Below the pieces are notes generated by a model. The model saw nothing but the letters and a program-made list of their open reading frames with translations. It did no database searches and was not told where the DNA came from. From Nymphaea colorata (Eukaryota > Streptophyta > Magnoliopsida > Nymphaeales > Nymphaeaceae): a stretch of 64,000 nt of DNA. The stretch lies in assembly GCF_008831285.2 (NCBI RefSeq), contig NC_045145.1:21282040-21346039 (forward strand), read 5' to 3'. The position numbers were made by a program, and so were the translations under genes. This document shows positions 48,400 to 61,199 of the stretch, one piece after another. How positions within the stretch are numbered: the stretch's first letter is position 1; every line of letters begins with the position of its first letter.

Positions 48400-50817
48400 A
48401 ATTTTAGTCCTATACTGGCTGTAAAGTTAGAGACTTACAATATTCAAACTTGATTGAAGATTAAAGCTTTCTCAATCTGTAGGACTTGAAATTCATTGGA
48501 CTTCCTTCTTGGACAGTTGGGGAGCTTAATGATAAGTAAACTTCTTTAAGATGATCCCTTAGCATCTGTTTACTGTATTTCTAAAAGTATGTCCCTGTGA
48601 TTGGTCATCAAAGTATGAGATCACCATCTAGACGTTTTATTTGGTGTTAGTGACTTGAACGTTTTGAACTTTGAAATGAAAACTTTGCCTTCCAAACAAA
48701 ATACTCATGACGATGGCATTTATTTAGCAGCAAATATTGTAGCCTTCACTTACTTGATATATTAGTTTTTCCTTTTTCTATTTTATATTAGAACCTGTTA
48801 GAAGTTTACTAAAAGGCGAATGAGCATGGATTTATTCATCTATGTTCTTGAATTGGGATTCTCTTTTTTCTGATACAGGTTTGAAATCGGCATCTTATTG
48901 GCTCATAAACAGGTACATATCAGTCTATTTCCTTTTTTACTTTTTAAACTATTTTTTTAACAATGCTGTTATCATTAGTTTATAGACTAAACCACTGTAG
49001 AAAAGATTGGAAGAAGTAATAAAACTACAGAAAAACCAAGGAGGAAATTGTGGAAAATTTTGAAAAAGGAAAAAAAAAATTGACGTGCTTATAAGTGAAT
49101 CGAACCTTGGATAAAGTAAAAAGGATTCTGCTTCAAATCAAGTCAACGCTAAGAGGAGCAATTAAAGATGCTTTCCCTTCATATGTCTTAAATCTTTGCC
49201 AATACCTTTTTGCTATATTCCATCATCACATTAACATCTTTGCGTTTCCTCACAAAGTGTCCAAAAGGATAACTGAGCATCACCACACGTTTTTCTCCAA
49301 AAATGACCACCACAATTGAGTCTGTGGTCTATTCCAAGATCTATTCTTTGCCACCAACATTTTTGGCCATGTGTTTATTGCATGGCTTTGAATAATACAA
49401 ACCATGAATAGATCAACCAAGCAATTATTTTGCTGATTACTCTCGTTGGTTTCATGTCGGTTCGAGATCCGAAGCCCCTCATCCTCTCCTCTTTCTCTTG
49501 CCCACAGGATCCAGACTTGCGTTGGTACCAATCGAAACATCTCCACATGCTTCATTTTGGTACAAGAGAACAGGCCCAAGCCCAACAGCGTAAAACTAAA
49601 GAGAAAACAGCCATAGAATCATCCAAATAAGAGCATCTTTATGGTTAATAAGGAATCGTCACCAAGTAGTTTATTCATTAATTAGATGTTAAATATGATT
49701 GTTGAATATGATAAGAACAGGAGATGAATGCAAGTCAACCCTATCTTAACTATACACGATCCATGCATGCATCAACTAGTTAAGCTGTATTTTATGTGGA
49801 GATGATGATGGAGGATGAATAATTTTAGATAAGTATTCTTGTCTGGTAACGTCCCGCAATCGGTGGCGCAGCACAAGAGCTTTATTTAAGTGGATGCTGA
49901 CCAGCAGGACAGCCCATTTTTCTAGCTTTGCTCATATTCGCCCACTTGTAATGTAAGTACGTACTTTCTCCTTGATCAATTTTCTTCCAGCATGTGAAGT
50001 TCTATTCAAGTTACTACGTCCTGAACTTCGATTATTAGTGCTGCCATATGGAGGTTGGCTTCAAATCTCAATATGAAGGAGAATATTCTGGATATTCCAA
50101 TTTTTTATCTAAACGTGCACCAGTATTGGAAAGCGAGCGAGCCTGCGGGACAGAGACTGGAAAGCGTGCAGCTGTTATAATTGCTATCAGAGCTGGTGCA
50201 ACACTCAGACTTGAAGTTTCATACCCAACATGCGCACACATTGTATGTTTTAAGACGTGTGGATTGTAGAAGTTTATTGTGCTGATAAGATTATTTTTAA
50301 ATGGTTAAATCAGTAAAAAGTTATCACTTTACCCTCTCATGGACAACATATAAAAATGTCTCCTTATTAGTACAATTGGGTGCTTTCCGAAAAACTCCCG
50401 GACATAATTAAATGGAAAAAATTCTCGTCAATATTAGTTTAAATATTAATAAGCAATGATTTAGTAGGGTGTGATCAATCATGCGTTTATTTTGACATAT
50501 TTAAGCAAGTTAATGCAACTAAACTTGGTCCTTTACATATTAAATCACGCTTAGCATTGAATAAATTATTGTTTTTTTGCCAATGAAACTTAAGTGTCTT
50601 TTCAACAATACAAAAGTTTTTATCTATTGCCATTTTTTAATTAAGTGAGTCCGTAAATTACAAGAACGCATGGGGTGCAGTCGTTACTAAGAAGACCAAA
50701 AATAAATAAAAAAGAAAAATAATAAAATGGAATGATTTAGAGGAGAATAACACGAAGCACACCAAATTCCTTTTATCTAATCAGCAAGTGGCATTCTCAT
50801 TCCAGATCTGTCCAGGT

Positions 50818-50850
<33 letters not shown>

Positions 50851-51950
50851 AAGTACCAGCCCACTTGAGCAAGAGACGAAAACCAGACCACCGTTGGAAA
50901 TTATTTTAAACAAAATGTGAATATCCTATTTTGTTCATACACTCCAATTTAATATAAATAATGTTTTACTTCAATTTATATTTGTAAAAAATTGATTTTT
51001 CCACTACCACAATTTTGATGCAATAATAACCATTCACGTCATTATTATTAAAAAATATTAGTAAAATAAAAAATGACTAATATAATACATGTTCCTCATC
51101 AACTCACTCTTACAATCATACATATAATATTAGATTACAAAGAGAACACTTTAATAATTATTTTTAGTGGATCTGTAGTTACCAATCTCTTTATGTATGT
51201 GAGAGAGAAAGTGTGTGTTGAATTATATATTTAATTTAATGCATATCACATGCTGATAAACTTCCCCAGAGGCAAGAATAAAATACGAACAAAAAGAAAA
51301 AACAAGAAAACATGGTGGATTGTGGAGAGAGATTGTAAAGTAAAGCACTAAAAAGGAGACATTTCTCTTTGTTCATTGATTGCTCAGCTCATCCATGCAA
51401 CAGCCAACCACATCCATAAATAGAAAAGAAAGAGGCAAGATTAGGAAACTTTCAGAGGACGAAAAAGAAAAAGAAAAAGAAAAAGATAATGTATATGAAG
51501 ATCCATGCTCCTACTTTTAAAAAAGAAAAAAGAAAAGTACCATTCTTGAAATGTCTAGAAAAGCACCAAAGAAACAATATCAGCGAACGGCCCAGTTGAG
51601 ATTTGCTTGTTTTTCTGCTTTTATTGGCATTATTTGAGAGATACTACATCATATAAAATATCAATAATATTAATAACATCAATTATAGTACTAGCAACGA
51701 TCAACAGTAGCCATGAATGATGATGATGATGATGAGTTAGTAATAAATTAAGAAACTGAATTACAGAAGGAATATGCGATCGAAAGCCGACGGTGGAGAC
51801 GATCTCCTTTCTCAACCATTCCTTTCCCACATATCGTATAACCTCTTCCGTCAATCAAAAAGTCTACAGAGCCAACAAAAAGAAGCAATAGAGGAAAAGA
51901 GTCCATTCATGGCGTCTCCATAACAAGGTCTACTGCTCCTGCAACCTTCT
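48400..51950. other. Intergenic, no gene recognised
   Basis: AT-rich spacer with a (TA)n run near 50825-50848, purine-rich AAGAAAAAG repeats near 51460-51490 and a (GAT)n run near 51718-51736. No family-like frame was found. The last few hundred bases are the promoter and leader of the MYB gene. Confidence 0.45.
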
Positions 51951-52022
51951 TCATTGCCAGTACTACCACCACCAACATCATTACCAGCCACCATCGTCAC
52001 TGCCACCGTTATCTTCGTGCCA

Positions 52023-53388
52023 ATGTCTTCTCACAGTTGCTCACAGTGCGGGAACATTGGGCACAACTCCCGAACATGTACTGAAAACGGCTTCATGCTC
52101 TTCGGGGTACGTGTCTCAACCGATCGATCCATCCGCAAGAGCGTGAGCATGAACAATCTTTCTCAGTATGAGCACCCCGATTACCAGCAACATAATGCGG
52201 ATGCTGCGGGCGCCGGCTATACGTCCGATGATGCTGCAGACGCATCGGCCGGATCCCAAGGAAGGAAGAGAGGTAGGGGCAGGCTGTGTTCTGTTCTTGC
52301 TCACGTTTGATCAACTCTTATTTCACTTAGCCTGTGATCCGTAGTTAGTTCTTTGTGATTGAAAATTACAGGACATTTTAGTGAATCGATTAATTAATTG
52401 AGTGTTTATTCAGGAGTGCCGTGGACGGAAGAGGAGCACAGACTTTTCCTTGTTGGATTACAGAGGATTGGAAAAGGAGATTGGAGGGGGATTTCCAGAA
52501 ACTATGTCAAAACAAGGACTCCAACGCAGGTTGCTAGTCATGCTCAGAAGTACTTTCTCCGGCGGAGCAATTCAAACCGGAGGCGACGGAGATCGAGCCT
52601 ATTTGATATTACGACCGATTCAGTAAGTAATTCCATTGTCTCTACCAAAATTGCAGACTCTTTGGGTGGGTGATGTTAGTGATTATGATGAAACCAAAAA
52701 TTTTCACTGGTACGAATTTTTTGAGCAGTTTTCAAGCTTGCTTTCTGACTGACTGCGCATGAAACATTCCAGTATCTGAAATTGATGACCAAATTTACGG
52801 GGATCTACTTTTGAGTAGGCAATAGACATGGACTGTCCAGAATGAAATCCTGGAAGTTGGTAGTTCACATTTATGACCAAATTTACAAACTTTACGCTGG
52901 TGTTCACAATTTACAGCGCTTTCAAGCCCTGAACTTTGATTAATTTAACACATCGATGGCCTAAATGTTAACAGTGTGACTGCCATTCTTCCAGCAAAAC
53001 TCCTTTAGTCAATCGGTGTTGCTAATTTGTTCTGCAGTTCCCCTGTTTGCCTGTGGAAGAGGAAGGGAACATGGAGGAGACAGCGCCCAAAACATTGGAT
53101 ATCTCTCCAGAGAGTTTGCCAGTTTCTCCAGCCACCATGATTGAAGAAACCAAGACCACAAGAAGCCAGCCAGAGGAGCCAATCGAAGCAAAAGTTCTGA
53201 AGCCTGTGGCTGTGCTTGCTAGCATGCCCTCGGGGATGGCGCATTCGGATCATGGGCTTGGGTTGTCGCCGTCGCCATTGTCGGTGGAACTCTCTGAGCA
53301 ACATCATGCCAGACACTCCGCTTTTCAGGCAATGACAAGATTCAGCGCTGGGGATTTGAACAAGGGGAGTATAATAACAGTGGCCTAA
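52023..53388 (+). CDS. KUA1/MYBS-type single-repeat MYB transcription factor (SHAQKYF class)
   Basis: Nuclear DNA-binding protein of the I-box/TATCCA-binding MYB-related group, which includes KUA1/MYBH and rice MYBS factors; several act as repressors in leaf growth, senescence and sugar signalling. Exons 52023-52272, 52414-52622 and 53038-53388 join in phase to 269 residues, shorter than KUA1 (about 365). Residues 6-19 form a CCHC zinc knuckle (C6, C9, H14, C19). Residues 84-140 hold the MYB repeat with [24 protein letters not shown] and SHAQKYF (125-131), followed by a basic RRRRRSS tail. The C-terminus ends in RHSAFQAM ... SIITVA, the usual end of this group. The start at 52023 was preferred over 51954 because the family begins M-S-x-x-CSQCG. 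The LFGV repression motif reads MLFGV (25-29) instead of R/KLFGV. Confidence 0.9.
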
Positions 53389-53652
53389 GGGAGAGAAGGA
53401 GGATGGAGAAGATGAAACACAGAAACAGGGGAGGTAAACCGCCTCATGAGTTTCAGAGACAGGTTCAGCAAACATGACGAAATAATGCTGCTGTAGTTTT
53501 ACTGTTGATTATTTTAACAGAATTCACTGCTCACTTTGTCCTTAAAAACTGGATGTAAATAGCTACGTTGGCCTTGCCTCTATATTATATGCCAATGCAA
53601 TGTGTTAAGAACTATTCCATCTACTGGTCTGCGCATAAATTTATATGTGTGC

Positions 53653-53688
<36 letters not shown>

Positions 53689-55540
53689 TTTACTTAAGCT
53701 TCACCCAAATTCTACTTAAGAAGACCTCCAAGAAGAAACCTTTTGCTTGCTTTTTCACCAGGGCAATGCTTCTACATGCAGCAAAAACATTCATGTCATT
53801 TTCAACTATTGTCTGCATTGTGGATTTCTATACCTCTTGGCTGTACAGTGATAGCACAGAATTGAATAATTGAAACAATAGTTGGGTGTCAAAGTGGCCT
53901 AACATTTGACATGATATTCATGTAAATGAATGCAAAATTAGCGTAGTACAGTAATTGATCAATCATTTCACAGGACCTGTTACATCTAAAGGCGGCATCC
54001 CATTATCTAGACCGACAGAATATCGAATCTTAGAGTAGCACCTAATTTATGGAATAGTTTTTTGTGACCGCCCACTGAAGACTTCCTTTGATTTGGTATA
54101 GTTTCCTGAGTGTTCTATCATTTCTCTGCAAAGTTGTCTTACCAATTGGCTATTCACAGAAAAGAAGAACATGTCGAAGAGCTTTAGGAGTTCTGGTTTT
54201 GCAGTATAAAGCTTGACAACCAATTGCATGCCAAAATGAATCTGAACTCTCAAACTCTACTTAATTTTTTCATGAAGAAAACATATCGAAAGCTTCTCAT
54301 AAAATGGTATTTTATGGACCCAAATTGGAAAACTTTATCGGAAGCTGACAGTTTCTTGAGAACAAGTAAATGTACCAAAATTTTAAATGGTTGTCAGCAC
54401 TTTGCTGTTACCTTGTTCTTGTGTAAATTGGTATGCGAGTATGACTTTGGCTCTTCAATATGTGAAAATATAATGGAGAAAGAGAGATAAAGGTTTTACC
54501 CCTGGTGCTTCAATTGGAGGAGGTAGTTTTCTCTTTGCTTCTTCATAAAGCAACTTCTGTTCAATTGAGTGTAATTTTCTCTTGCTTGTTCATAAAGCAA
54601 AATGGGGCAGAGGGAAGATTGAAATCTATTGCTGAGGTGAGGTAGCCAGAATCACCCAAGCAGCAGGCATCAGGAGTTGACGTCAACACTTTATAATTCA
54701 GTAGCCAATAGACCAAGGCCAAACCCATGATCCTCTCATTCCCTATTGAAATCCTTTGTCCAAAAGATCTTCGACTCTCTAGCAAAGCATATAGGTTTAG
54801 CAGTTTAAGTTTTTGCCAACAAGAGATGATCACTGCCATGGAGTTGGAGTCAAAATACCTTGAAAGTCAAGTAAGGGGAAGAATCCAATACTCATTCTGT
54901 GCCTCTCTTCTCATAATTTGGTAAGAGTATGCTTAACCAACATTATGTATAGAAAAAAACAGAAAAAAAGAACTTGGTACCATCATCAGGAGTTTTGCAA
55001 GAAGAACATAGATTATGCATTTGAAAAGCATATTCATGTAATGTGTATTTGAAGAACATTATGTTTCTCAGAACAACGACATAATGTTCTTGCGTATACG
55101 CTTTAAAAATACAATGTTTTCCCCATCAAACACTCTCTTAGCATAACTTTATTCATATAACGTGCCACCTTTTGCACAAACACGAAACGGCGGTTGGCTG
55201 TGGGAGCAACCAACAGTCATGGTTTTATGTCAATGAAAGTTAAGTACTAGTTTCTTATATCATTAAAAATAAAGTGACTTGATCTTTATGGTCTTCAGCT
55301 TCTTCAGCATAGTTCTGCAAATCTATATGGTTTCTCTTGTGTTTGAGCAAGATTTTCGATGCTCATCCCATGGATATTCTTTCAATCTTAGAGCCAATTG
55401 TATCTTTTGGAGTACCAAATGTCAACCCACCATGACACAGTATAGCACTGGTGCAGGATATTGATTTTTTGCCTCCATTACTGCAAAAGCTATTTTGGAT
55501 CGCTTATATTTTGCCTCTACTACCGTGAATCACTTATATG
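53389..55540. other. Intergenic downstream of the MYB gene
   Basis: 3' UTR and spacer. A compound (GT)n(GA)n microsatellite lies at about 53647-53690. The remaining frames have no family resemblance. Confidence 0.45.
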
Positions 55541-55546
55541 TCTTGC

Positions 55547-56007
55547 AGTGGCGGAGCTACATGGTGACCGATGTGGGCAACTGTCCACCTATGTCACCAG
55601 AATGTAGGGTGCAAGTGCGGGTGTAGTTGCGAGTGCCGGTGCGATACATCTCAAAAAATTAAGGTGTGACGGTGCGGTGAGAGTATTTATTATTATATTA
55701 ATTTATTATTATAATATATTAATAATATCAAATTTGATAAAAGACTAAAAAAAACTGAAATCAATAGGGTGCGGGTTGGATGCGAATTTGGGTCACACCC
55801 GCACCCACACCAGCACCCGCGTTGCGTCGACGTGGGTGCGTCACCAGGGTAGCCGCACCCTGGTGACATAGCTACCCACACTAGTTTTTTTTAAAAAAAT
55901 TATTTTTAAATACACATCTTCAAAAATTTATCTTTATAAATATAACAGTACCCTACTTAATATGAGTATTTTTAAACGATCAACCAAAATTTTTTGGCTC
56001 CACCACT
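55547..56007. mobile_element. hAT-like MITE (about 170 bp) interrupted by a second transposon
   Basis: Left end AGTGGCGGAGCTA and right end TTGGCTCCACCACT are inverted repeats. Removing the inner element and one 8-mer leaves about 170 bases, the same length as the related uninterrupted copy at 58633-58803. The subterminal GTGGGCAACTG-CCCACACTAG sequence is split by the inner insertion. Confidence 0.7.
55589..55871. mobile_element. Nested TIR transposon, CTATGTCACC-type ends
   Basis: This 283-bp insertion starts CTATGTCACCAG and ends CTGGTGACATAG, with GGGTGC-rich subterminal sequence. The flanking 8-mers CTGTCCAC (55581-55588) and CTACCCAC (55872-55879) agree at six of eight positions. Its ends match the element in the MRF intron (CTATGTCAC), so both belong to one family. 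No transposase is encoded. Confidence 0.7.
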
Positions 56008-56565
56008 AATGCCTTTAGATTTTTCTATTTTACCTAAGCCAAAGGTTGCTTATTTTTCTGACAATTTGTCAACATTATACACGACAAGTTGTTCCCCAAG
56101 ACCGCACAAAACACATGGAAACTGACAATAAACTATCATTTATAACAACAACACCAATCATGCTGACAATTGGAAAGGCGTGGAAAGTCCCACGATATTT
56201 TCATTGTGATAAAACCAGCTAGAAAATGCAAGTATAGAAGTCGGTTGATCAAAGATCCGATACTTGAGATCATAGCATCCAAACACGAGCAGCTCCATGA
56301 AATGCAATTCCTTCACTTTGATCTTTTCCCATCTTTCATATGTCGGATGAATTTCATCTCTAGTATGAAGAGATTGTTTCTGAATCCAGATTCAGTGTCG
56401 GTTGCGGAACTGCCTAATTTCTTATTCAGGTTCGGGTCAAACACAATTCGAACTGGTATATGACCTACTAATTTGTCCAGCTTCGCACCAACTTTTCTAA
56501 ATACGATCCCAGTTGAGGCTCTACACAAGGAGAGTTCGAACCGAGTTGAGCCAGCTTGGGACACC

Positions 56566-56975
56566 CTATGTCACCTGAGTGTGGGGTGTGGGTGCTGGCA
56601 CCAGTGCGGGTGCGGGTGTCAAAGCGGCACATCCCAAAAAATTTAAGTGTGGCGGTGCCGGTGCCGGTGCCGGTGCCGGTGTCAAAGCGGCACATCTCAA
56701 AAAATTTAAGTGTGGCGGTGCGACGATGGTATTTTATTATTATTATTATTATTTATTATTTTTAATTTATTATATATATAACAGAATAAGCATGTATATA
56801 TTATTATTACAATTTAGTTATTCATGTATATAACATACTTGGAAAATATCAAAACAACATATATTATATAAGTAATTTAGTAATATGACATTTTAACTGG
56901 GCTCGGGTGTGAGTTAGAGTCGCACCCATGTCCAGTGCACACCTGACTCGATACGACTAGGGTGAGACAACAAAA
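56566..56975. mobile_element. Probable truncated CTATGTCACC-type element with GCCGGT repeats
   Basis: The left end reads CTATGTCACCTGAGTGTGG. Inside are an internal duplication of about 64 bases (shared GTCAAAGCGGCACATC and ATTTAAGTGTGGCGGTGC) and four or five GGTGCC units at 56656-56680. The right end is not clear; GGGTGAGACA near 56959 may be a decayed terminus. No target duplication was found. Confidence 0.45.
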
Positions 56976-58632
56976 TAAAAGAGTCCACTCGAGCTTAAGT
57001 AAAACTGAGGACTTAAAATTGAGCTCAGCGACACTCAAATTGGGCTCAACCAAGCTAGGGAGAAGAATGTGAGTTTTGAAATCGTGGCCTTTTGCCTCAA
57101 AACCCAAAACTCAAAAGAATCGCGGTTACACCACAAGAGGAAGTATTTTATGCGACAAACATAGTGAAATTGGTAGGTATTGAATGAAAAACAAGAAAAA
57201 AAAAAGAAAATAAGGTATTATAGCCATCTAGCATTAATTAATTTTTTTTGTTTATTATTTTTCTTTTAACAGTTATCTTTTTTTTAAAAAGATAGACAAA
57301 GTAAAATGATTCGCTAGCACCTAAAGAACTGTACCTACTAATTTCTCATATTACAAACATTTCTCTTAATGAACATAATTGAGCATACATGAGCCAAGCA
57401 CCTATAGGCTATAGCTCAAGCTAGGCACTTTTAGTTCACCGAATTATTTGGCCCTTGGTTCGAACTCGACTCGTTAAATGGTTTTTTAGTTAGAGCAGCG
57501 CCTCTAACAAAAAATTCCTGACCTCTAACAAAAAATTCCTGACTCCATTCGTCCGTGACCCTCAAACCCTTTCATGCACACTTCACCCATTAAACGGCAG
57601 GCTGCCGTGGTGAGACTCGTAAGTCGACATCTGAGTAAATGGTGGTGCGGGAAATGAGGAAGAAACCGGTTCTTTCTGTTTGCTTGTCAAGGAAGGCAGC
57701 TAAGGAAGAAACCGAGAAACCTTGTGTGGCACGGACCAAGAAGAGCGAGTGTGGCATTATTTCTTGTCTTTTGCTTGGCAGAGAAGGCAAATTCAAAATT
57801 TGGACTTCAATCCAGAGATCCAGTCCGATTTTAGAATCCAAGTTGGATGACTAATGGCTGCCGCTACGATCATTGACCGCTTTGGGTTTCATGATCACCA
57901 GAACGTCCTACGAGCAACATTTGTAATACGTCACATCCAAAAAAATGAAAGAAAATTCCCTTGGAAGTTTTTTCTTTTCATTTAATATAAGAAAGCTAGG
58001 GTTAGGCACAAACGTACCAGTTCACGCCCAGAATTAACAGACAATTAAATAGTACAAAATATCACAAAAAAAAAATCAAAATGAAAGTAATATTTAAATA
58101 AACAAGTGATGTACATAAAAAGATTATGTGTTAATGAATAATAGCTTTCAAAAAACAAAATGAAATCTGAGTTAGAAAAAAAATTAAATAAAGTGAATTG
58201 AGTAGTTTGGATCAATTCAGTTTGAATGTAAAAAAGTATGCAAGTGTGTTCCAATACCTACTTGGGACTTTGTCGCCAAGCAGGATTGCAACCGAGTGAT
58301 AAGCCGCCGGCGACGTTTCCAAAGCCGCCCTACTTGTATGATCATGTGTCTTGCTATCAGAAAAAGAATGTCGTTTAACATCAAACCATTATAAATATTC
58401 GTTCCTAAACACATCACTTCATTGAAAATAATGTCAAATATAAATAAGCTGGGCTCAGCTACGGCATTCCAGTTGATTTAGATATATATTACGAGTGGGC
58501 GTTGGGTCAAGCCGTCGGTGGGCCGGCGGGGACCCTATGAGCAGTTTCTTTCACGTTGCTTTGTGGGCTTAACCTGCCACTAGAAATGTTTGGTGGTTGT
58601 TTTTCTTAGATTGTCGATCTTTCTGATCAAAC

Positions 58633-58803
58633 AGTGGCGTAGCCACATGTGGGCTGGTGTGGGCAACTGCCCACATCACCTCTTTAAAATTCTTTTATTT
58701 TCTCATTGAGAAATTTAATATTTACTTTTATACATATATAAGTGTCCTTCTAAATATAAATGTTTATAAACAGGTGTCCTTCCTACTAATTTTTCTGCTT
58801 CTC
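58633..58803. mobile_element. 171-bp hAT-like MITE
   Basis: The left end is AGTGGCGTAGCCAC, followed by GGTGTGGGCAACTGCCCACA; the right end is degenerate (TTTTTCTGCTTCTC). It is flanked by a perfect 8-bp duplication, GATCAAAC at 58625-58632 and 58804-58811. Confidence 0.7.
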
Positions 58804-58964
58804 GATCAAACAAATCCTTTGTGGCGTGGACATGAGAGGACTTTGTCTTTGAATCTTGGGTCTTCTTTTTCTTCGTCTTCTTGGTCTCTTTTCTTGATGT
58901 CGTGAGTAAGTGAGAGGAGTCCTGGGTCCTAAGATAACCAAGATCCACAAGCAACAAACGATTC

Positions 58965-59202
58965 AGGGTGAGCAATGGGTATTAATCCCACCGTCCGAAA
59001 AAGACCCGAAGGCCTCCCCATTCCCCCTGCCTCCGGGGTCCTGAGCTGCATCGGTGTCAGTGATAGCAACAGTGCACCCTTCAGCTTAGATGTCGCGCCC
59101 TACCACCTTAAGACACAGGAACATAGCGCTCACGGGAATCGAACTAAAGACCTGCCTTAGTACAGACCCCTAGCTCGACCAGCTACGCTATGCCCCTTGA
59201 GG
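58965..59202 (-). mobile_element. tRNA-derived SINE with target-site duplication
   Basis: On the minus strand an RNA polymerase III A box, TAGCGTAGCTGG (59190-59179), matches the consensus at every position. A B box, AGTTCGATTCC (59145-59135), differs by one base. The spacing of about 33 bases is normal for a tRNA-like promoter. The element is flanked by 20-bp direct repeats at 58945-58964 and 59203-59222 (CCACAAGCAACAAACGA plus three bases) that agree at 19 of 20 positions. There is no coding frame of note. Confidence 0.8.
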
Positions 59203-59609
59203 CCACAAGCAACAAACGACTCGTATGCTTCTCCCAAATATAAAATTTTACAACAAACTTTCGGAAGGACTTGAAAAACTAATATTTTAATGCAGGTTAA
59301 GAACACAAGAACGTGACCAGCAATCAATCGAGGAGAGGGAAATTTCCAAATAATAACTTCATGGGTCTGACATAAATCAATTGCATGATCAGATGTACAT
59401 AAAAGAACTCGACCCTCATTATTCTCCACAGTGCATGATCCGTCATCTTGATTTCTATCCTATGGTTTCGTCACCTATTAATTGTACATCATCACAGCCT
59501 ATAGCTTGCCAAATAGCCATCCATCTACATTAAACAACCTTTCTAGAAGCGTTTGATTGTGTGGCTGCCGAGTCAATACTATAAGCATGATTTGTCTTTG
59601 TATCATGGC

Positions 59610-59781
59610 AGAGGCAGGTGTAGGACTGTGTGGGCAGTTGCCCACATAGACCTACAAAACTTGGTCATTTCCATATTGATACCTCAGTCATTTTTTTTCA
59701 TTTACATGCTTTTTTCCTTTAAAAATATAAAATTTAAGCACTATTGCCCCTCAACCAAAAATTTCTGGCTCTACCTGCTCT
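59610..59781. mobile_element. hAT-like MITE, third copy (about 172 bp)
   Basis: Left end AGAGGCAGGTGTAGGACTG, shared GTGTGGGCAGTTGCCCACAT, and right end TTTCTGGCTCTACCTGCTCT. Length and subterminal sequence match the copies at 55547 and 58633. A target duplication is not obvious, so it is probably older. Confidence 0.6.
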
Positions 59782-60247
59782 AAATGCAGCTTCTTTTAAT
59801 GCATGGAGTTTCTTTGAGCTCTCCTTTCTCTCTCTCTCTCTCAAATTGATATAAAATTGTAAAAGCATGTCGGATAAAGGACTACTTTTTTTTTTTTGGC
59901 TGAAGAAATATGAAGTCGTCTTTAAGAGAGGTAGTTTTGTTATTTTATATTACAAAGTATTTTTTCCTATTGGTAAACTGCGTTTTAGTATTTCTCTTTA
60001 AAGTTGAATTTATATTTCTAACTTTTAAAGTGGAGCAGTGACTTGTCTTTTCCCCAAAAATTAGGTGCCTTTTTATAAATATTTCCCTAAGAAAATAAAA
60101 TCTAAACGTGTTCTGTTATTCCAGAAGAACCTATTGTGTAAAAATTTGGATGCAGTTAGACCTTTCTTACTTACTAACAGTTGAAATAGTGCAGGCCATC
60201 TTAATACGCAGACAGAGAGAACATAGATGGTGGTCTCATCACTACTC

Positions 60248-60249
60248 AG

Positions 60250-60286
<37 letters not shown>

Positions 60287-60300
60287 AGAGAGAGAGAGAA
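60248..60300. repeat. Compound (TA)n(GA)n microsatellite
   Basis: TA units run to about 60286 with one break, followed by GA units. Confidence 0.8.
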
Positions 60301-60487
60301 CTCTCTCTGAATAAAATGGAAATATAAGAAAAAGAAAAAGAAAAAAAAGAGAGAGAGAAAGAGACTTCAGTTAACATTTTTGTCACTTAATATAAATGTC
60401 TTTTTTTTCTCAACCTTTCATCACAATGATTATATTTCTTATGAATGACCTGCTTAACTATGAATAACCAGCGTCACCATCTACTTT

Positions 60488-60579
<92 letters not shown>
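60488..60579. repeat. Compound (CT)n(AT)n microsatellite
   Basis: About twelve CT units pass directly into about thirty-four AT units. It is the longest simple repeat in the window and likely to vary in length. Confidence 0.9.
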
Positions 60580-60581
<2 letters not shown>

Positions 60582-60856
60582 GAGTGAATGATGACTGGTT
60601 ATATAAAATCACTCAACCAATTAAAAGGTCATTCATTTGAAGCTGATGGATGGATGAGAACAATGTATAAATTAATATTAAGTAATAAAAATGTTCATCA
60701 CTTTTTTCTTTATTTTTCTTAATCATCCGTTATGATGGATCGATTTTGATTAGATGATTGAGTGATTCTGCAAAAACAGGGTCATCATTTAATATATAAA
60801 AATATATAGCACATACAACGCGCTCCATGTTTGAGAAGTTAGAACTCAAAAATCCA

Positions 60857-60860
<4 letters not shown>

Positions 60861-60901
<41 letters not shown>
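60861..60901. repeat. (AT)n microsatellite
   Basis: About twenty AT units, followed by an AG-rich stretch. Confidence 0.9.
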
Positions 60902-60904
<3 letters not shown>

Positions 60905-61199
60905 AGAAAGAGTGGGGGTGCTGGTCTGACAGTGCACATATGTTTGAAAGATCTAAAAGATAGAATGCACATGGGCAGACATAGAAGTTCATAATATATA
61001 GTTTTTATGAAGAAAAGGAGAGAAAGGATGGGGGCAGACTCAAAGGGATTGTGGAAGATGAGTTGTCCCAGTGCAAAGAACAGGAAAAGCAAACCCCTTG
61101 AATCTGCAGGCTCCGTTGTTCCTGCGCGCCCAACGCACACAGCCGCCTCTTCTCCGCCCATGGACCCTTCCCCGTCCTCATGTTTTGTGCCTTTCATTC

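Noticed and set aside
48887..48930. Possible mini-exon (LKSASYWLINR) between a good acceptor and donor
   Set aside because: No in-phase partner exon could be found on either side, so it cannot be supported as a gene.
51954..52022. Upstream ATG extending the MYB protein by 23 residues
   Set aside because: The added sequence is Pro/Thr/Val-rich and unlike the family, whose members begin directly before the CCHC knuckle.
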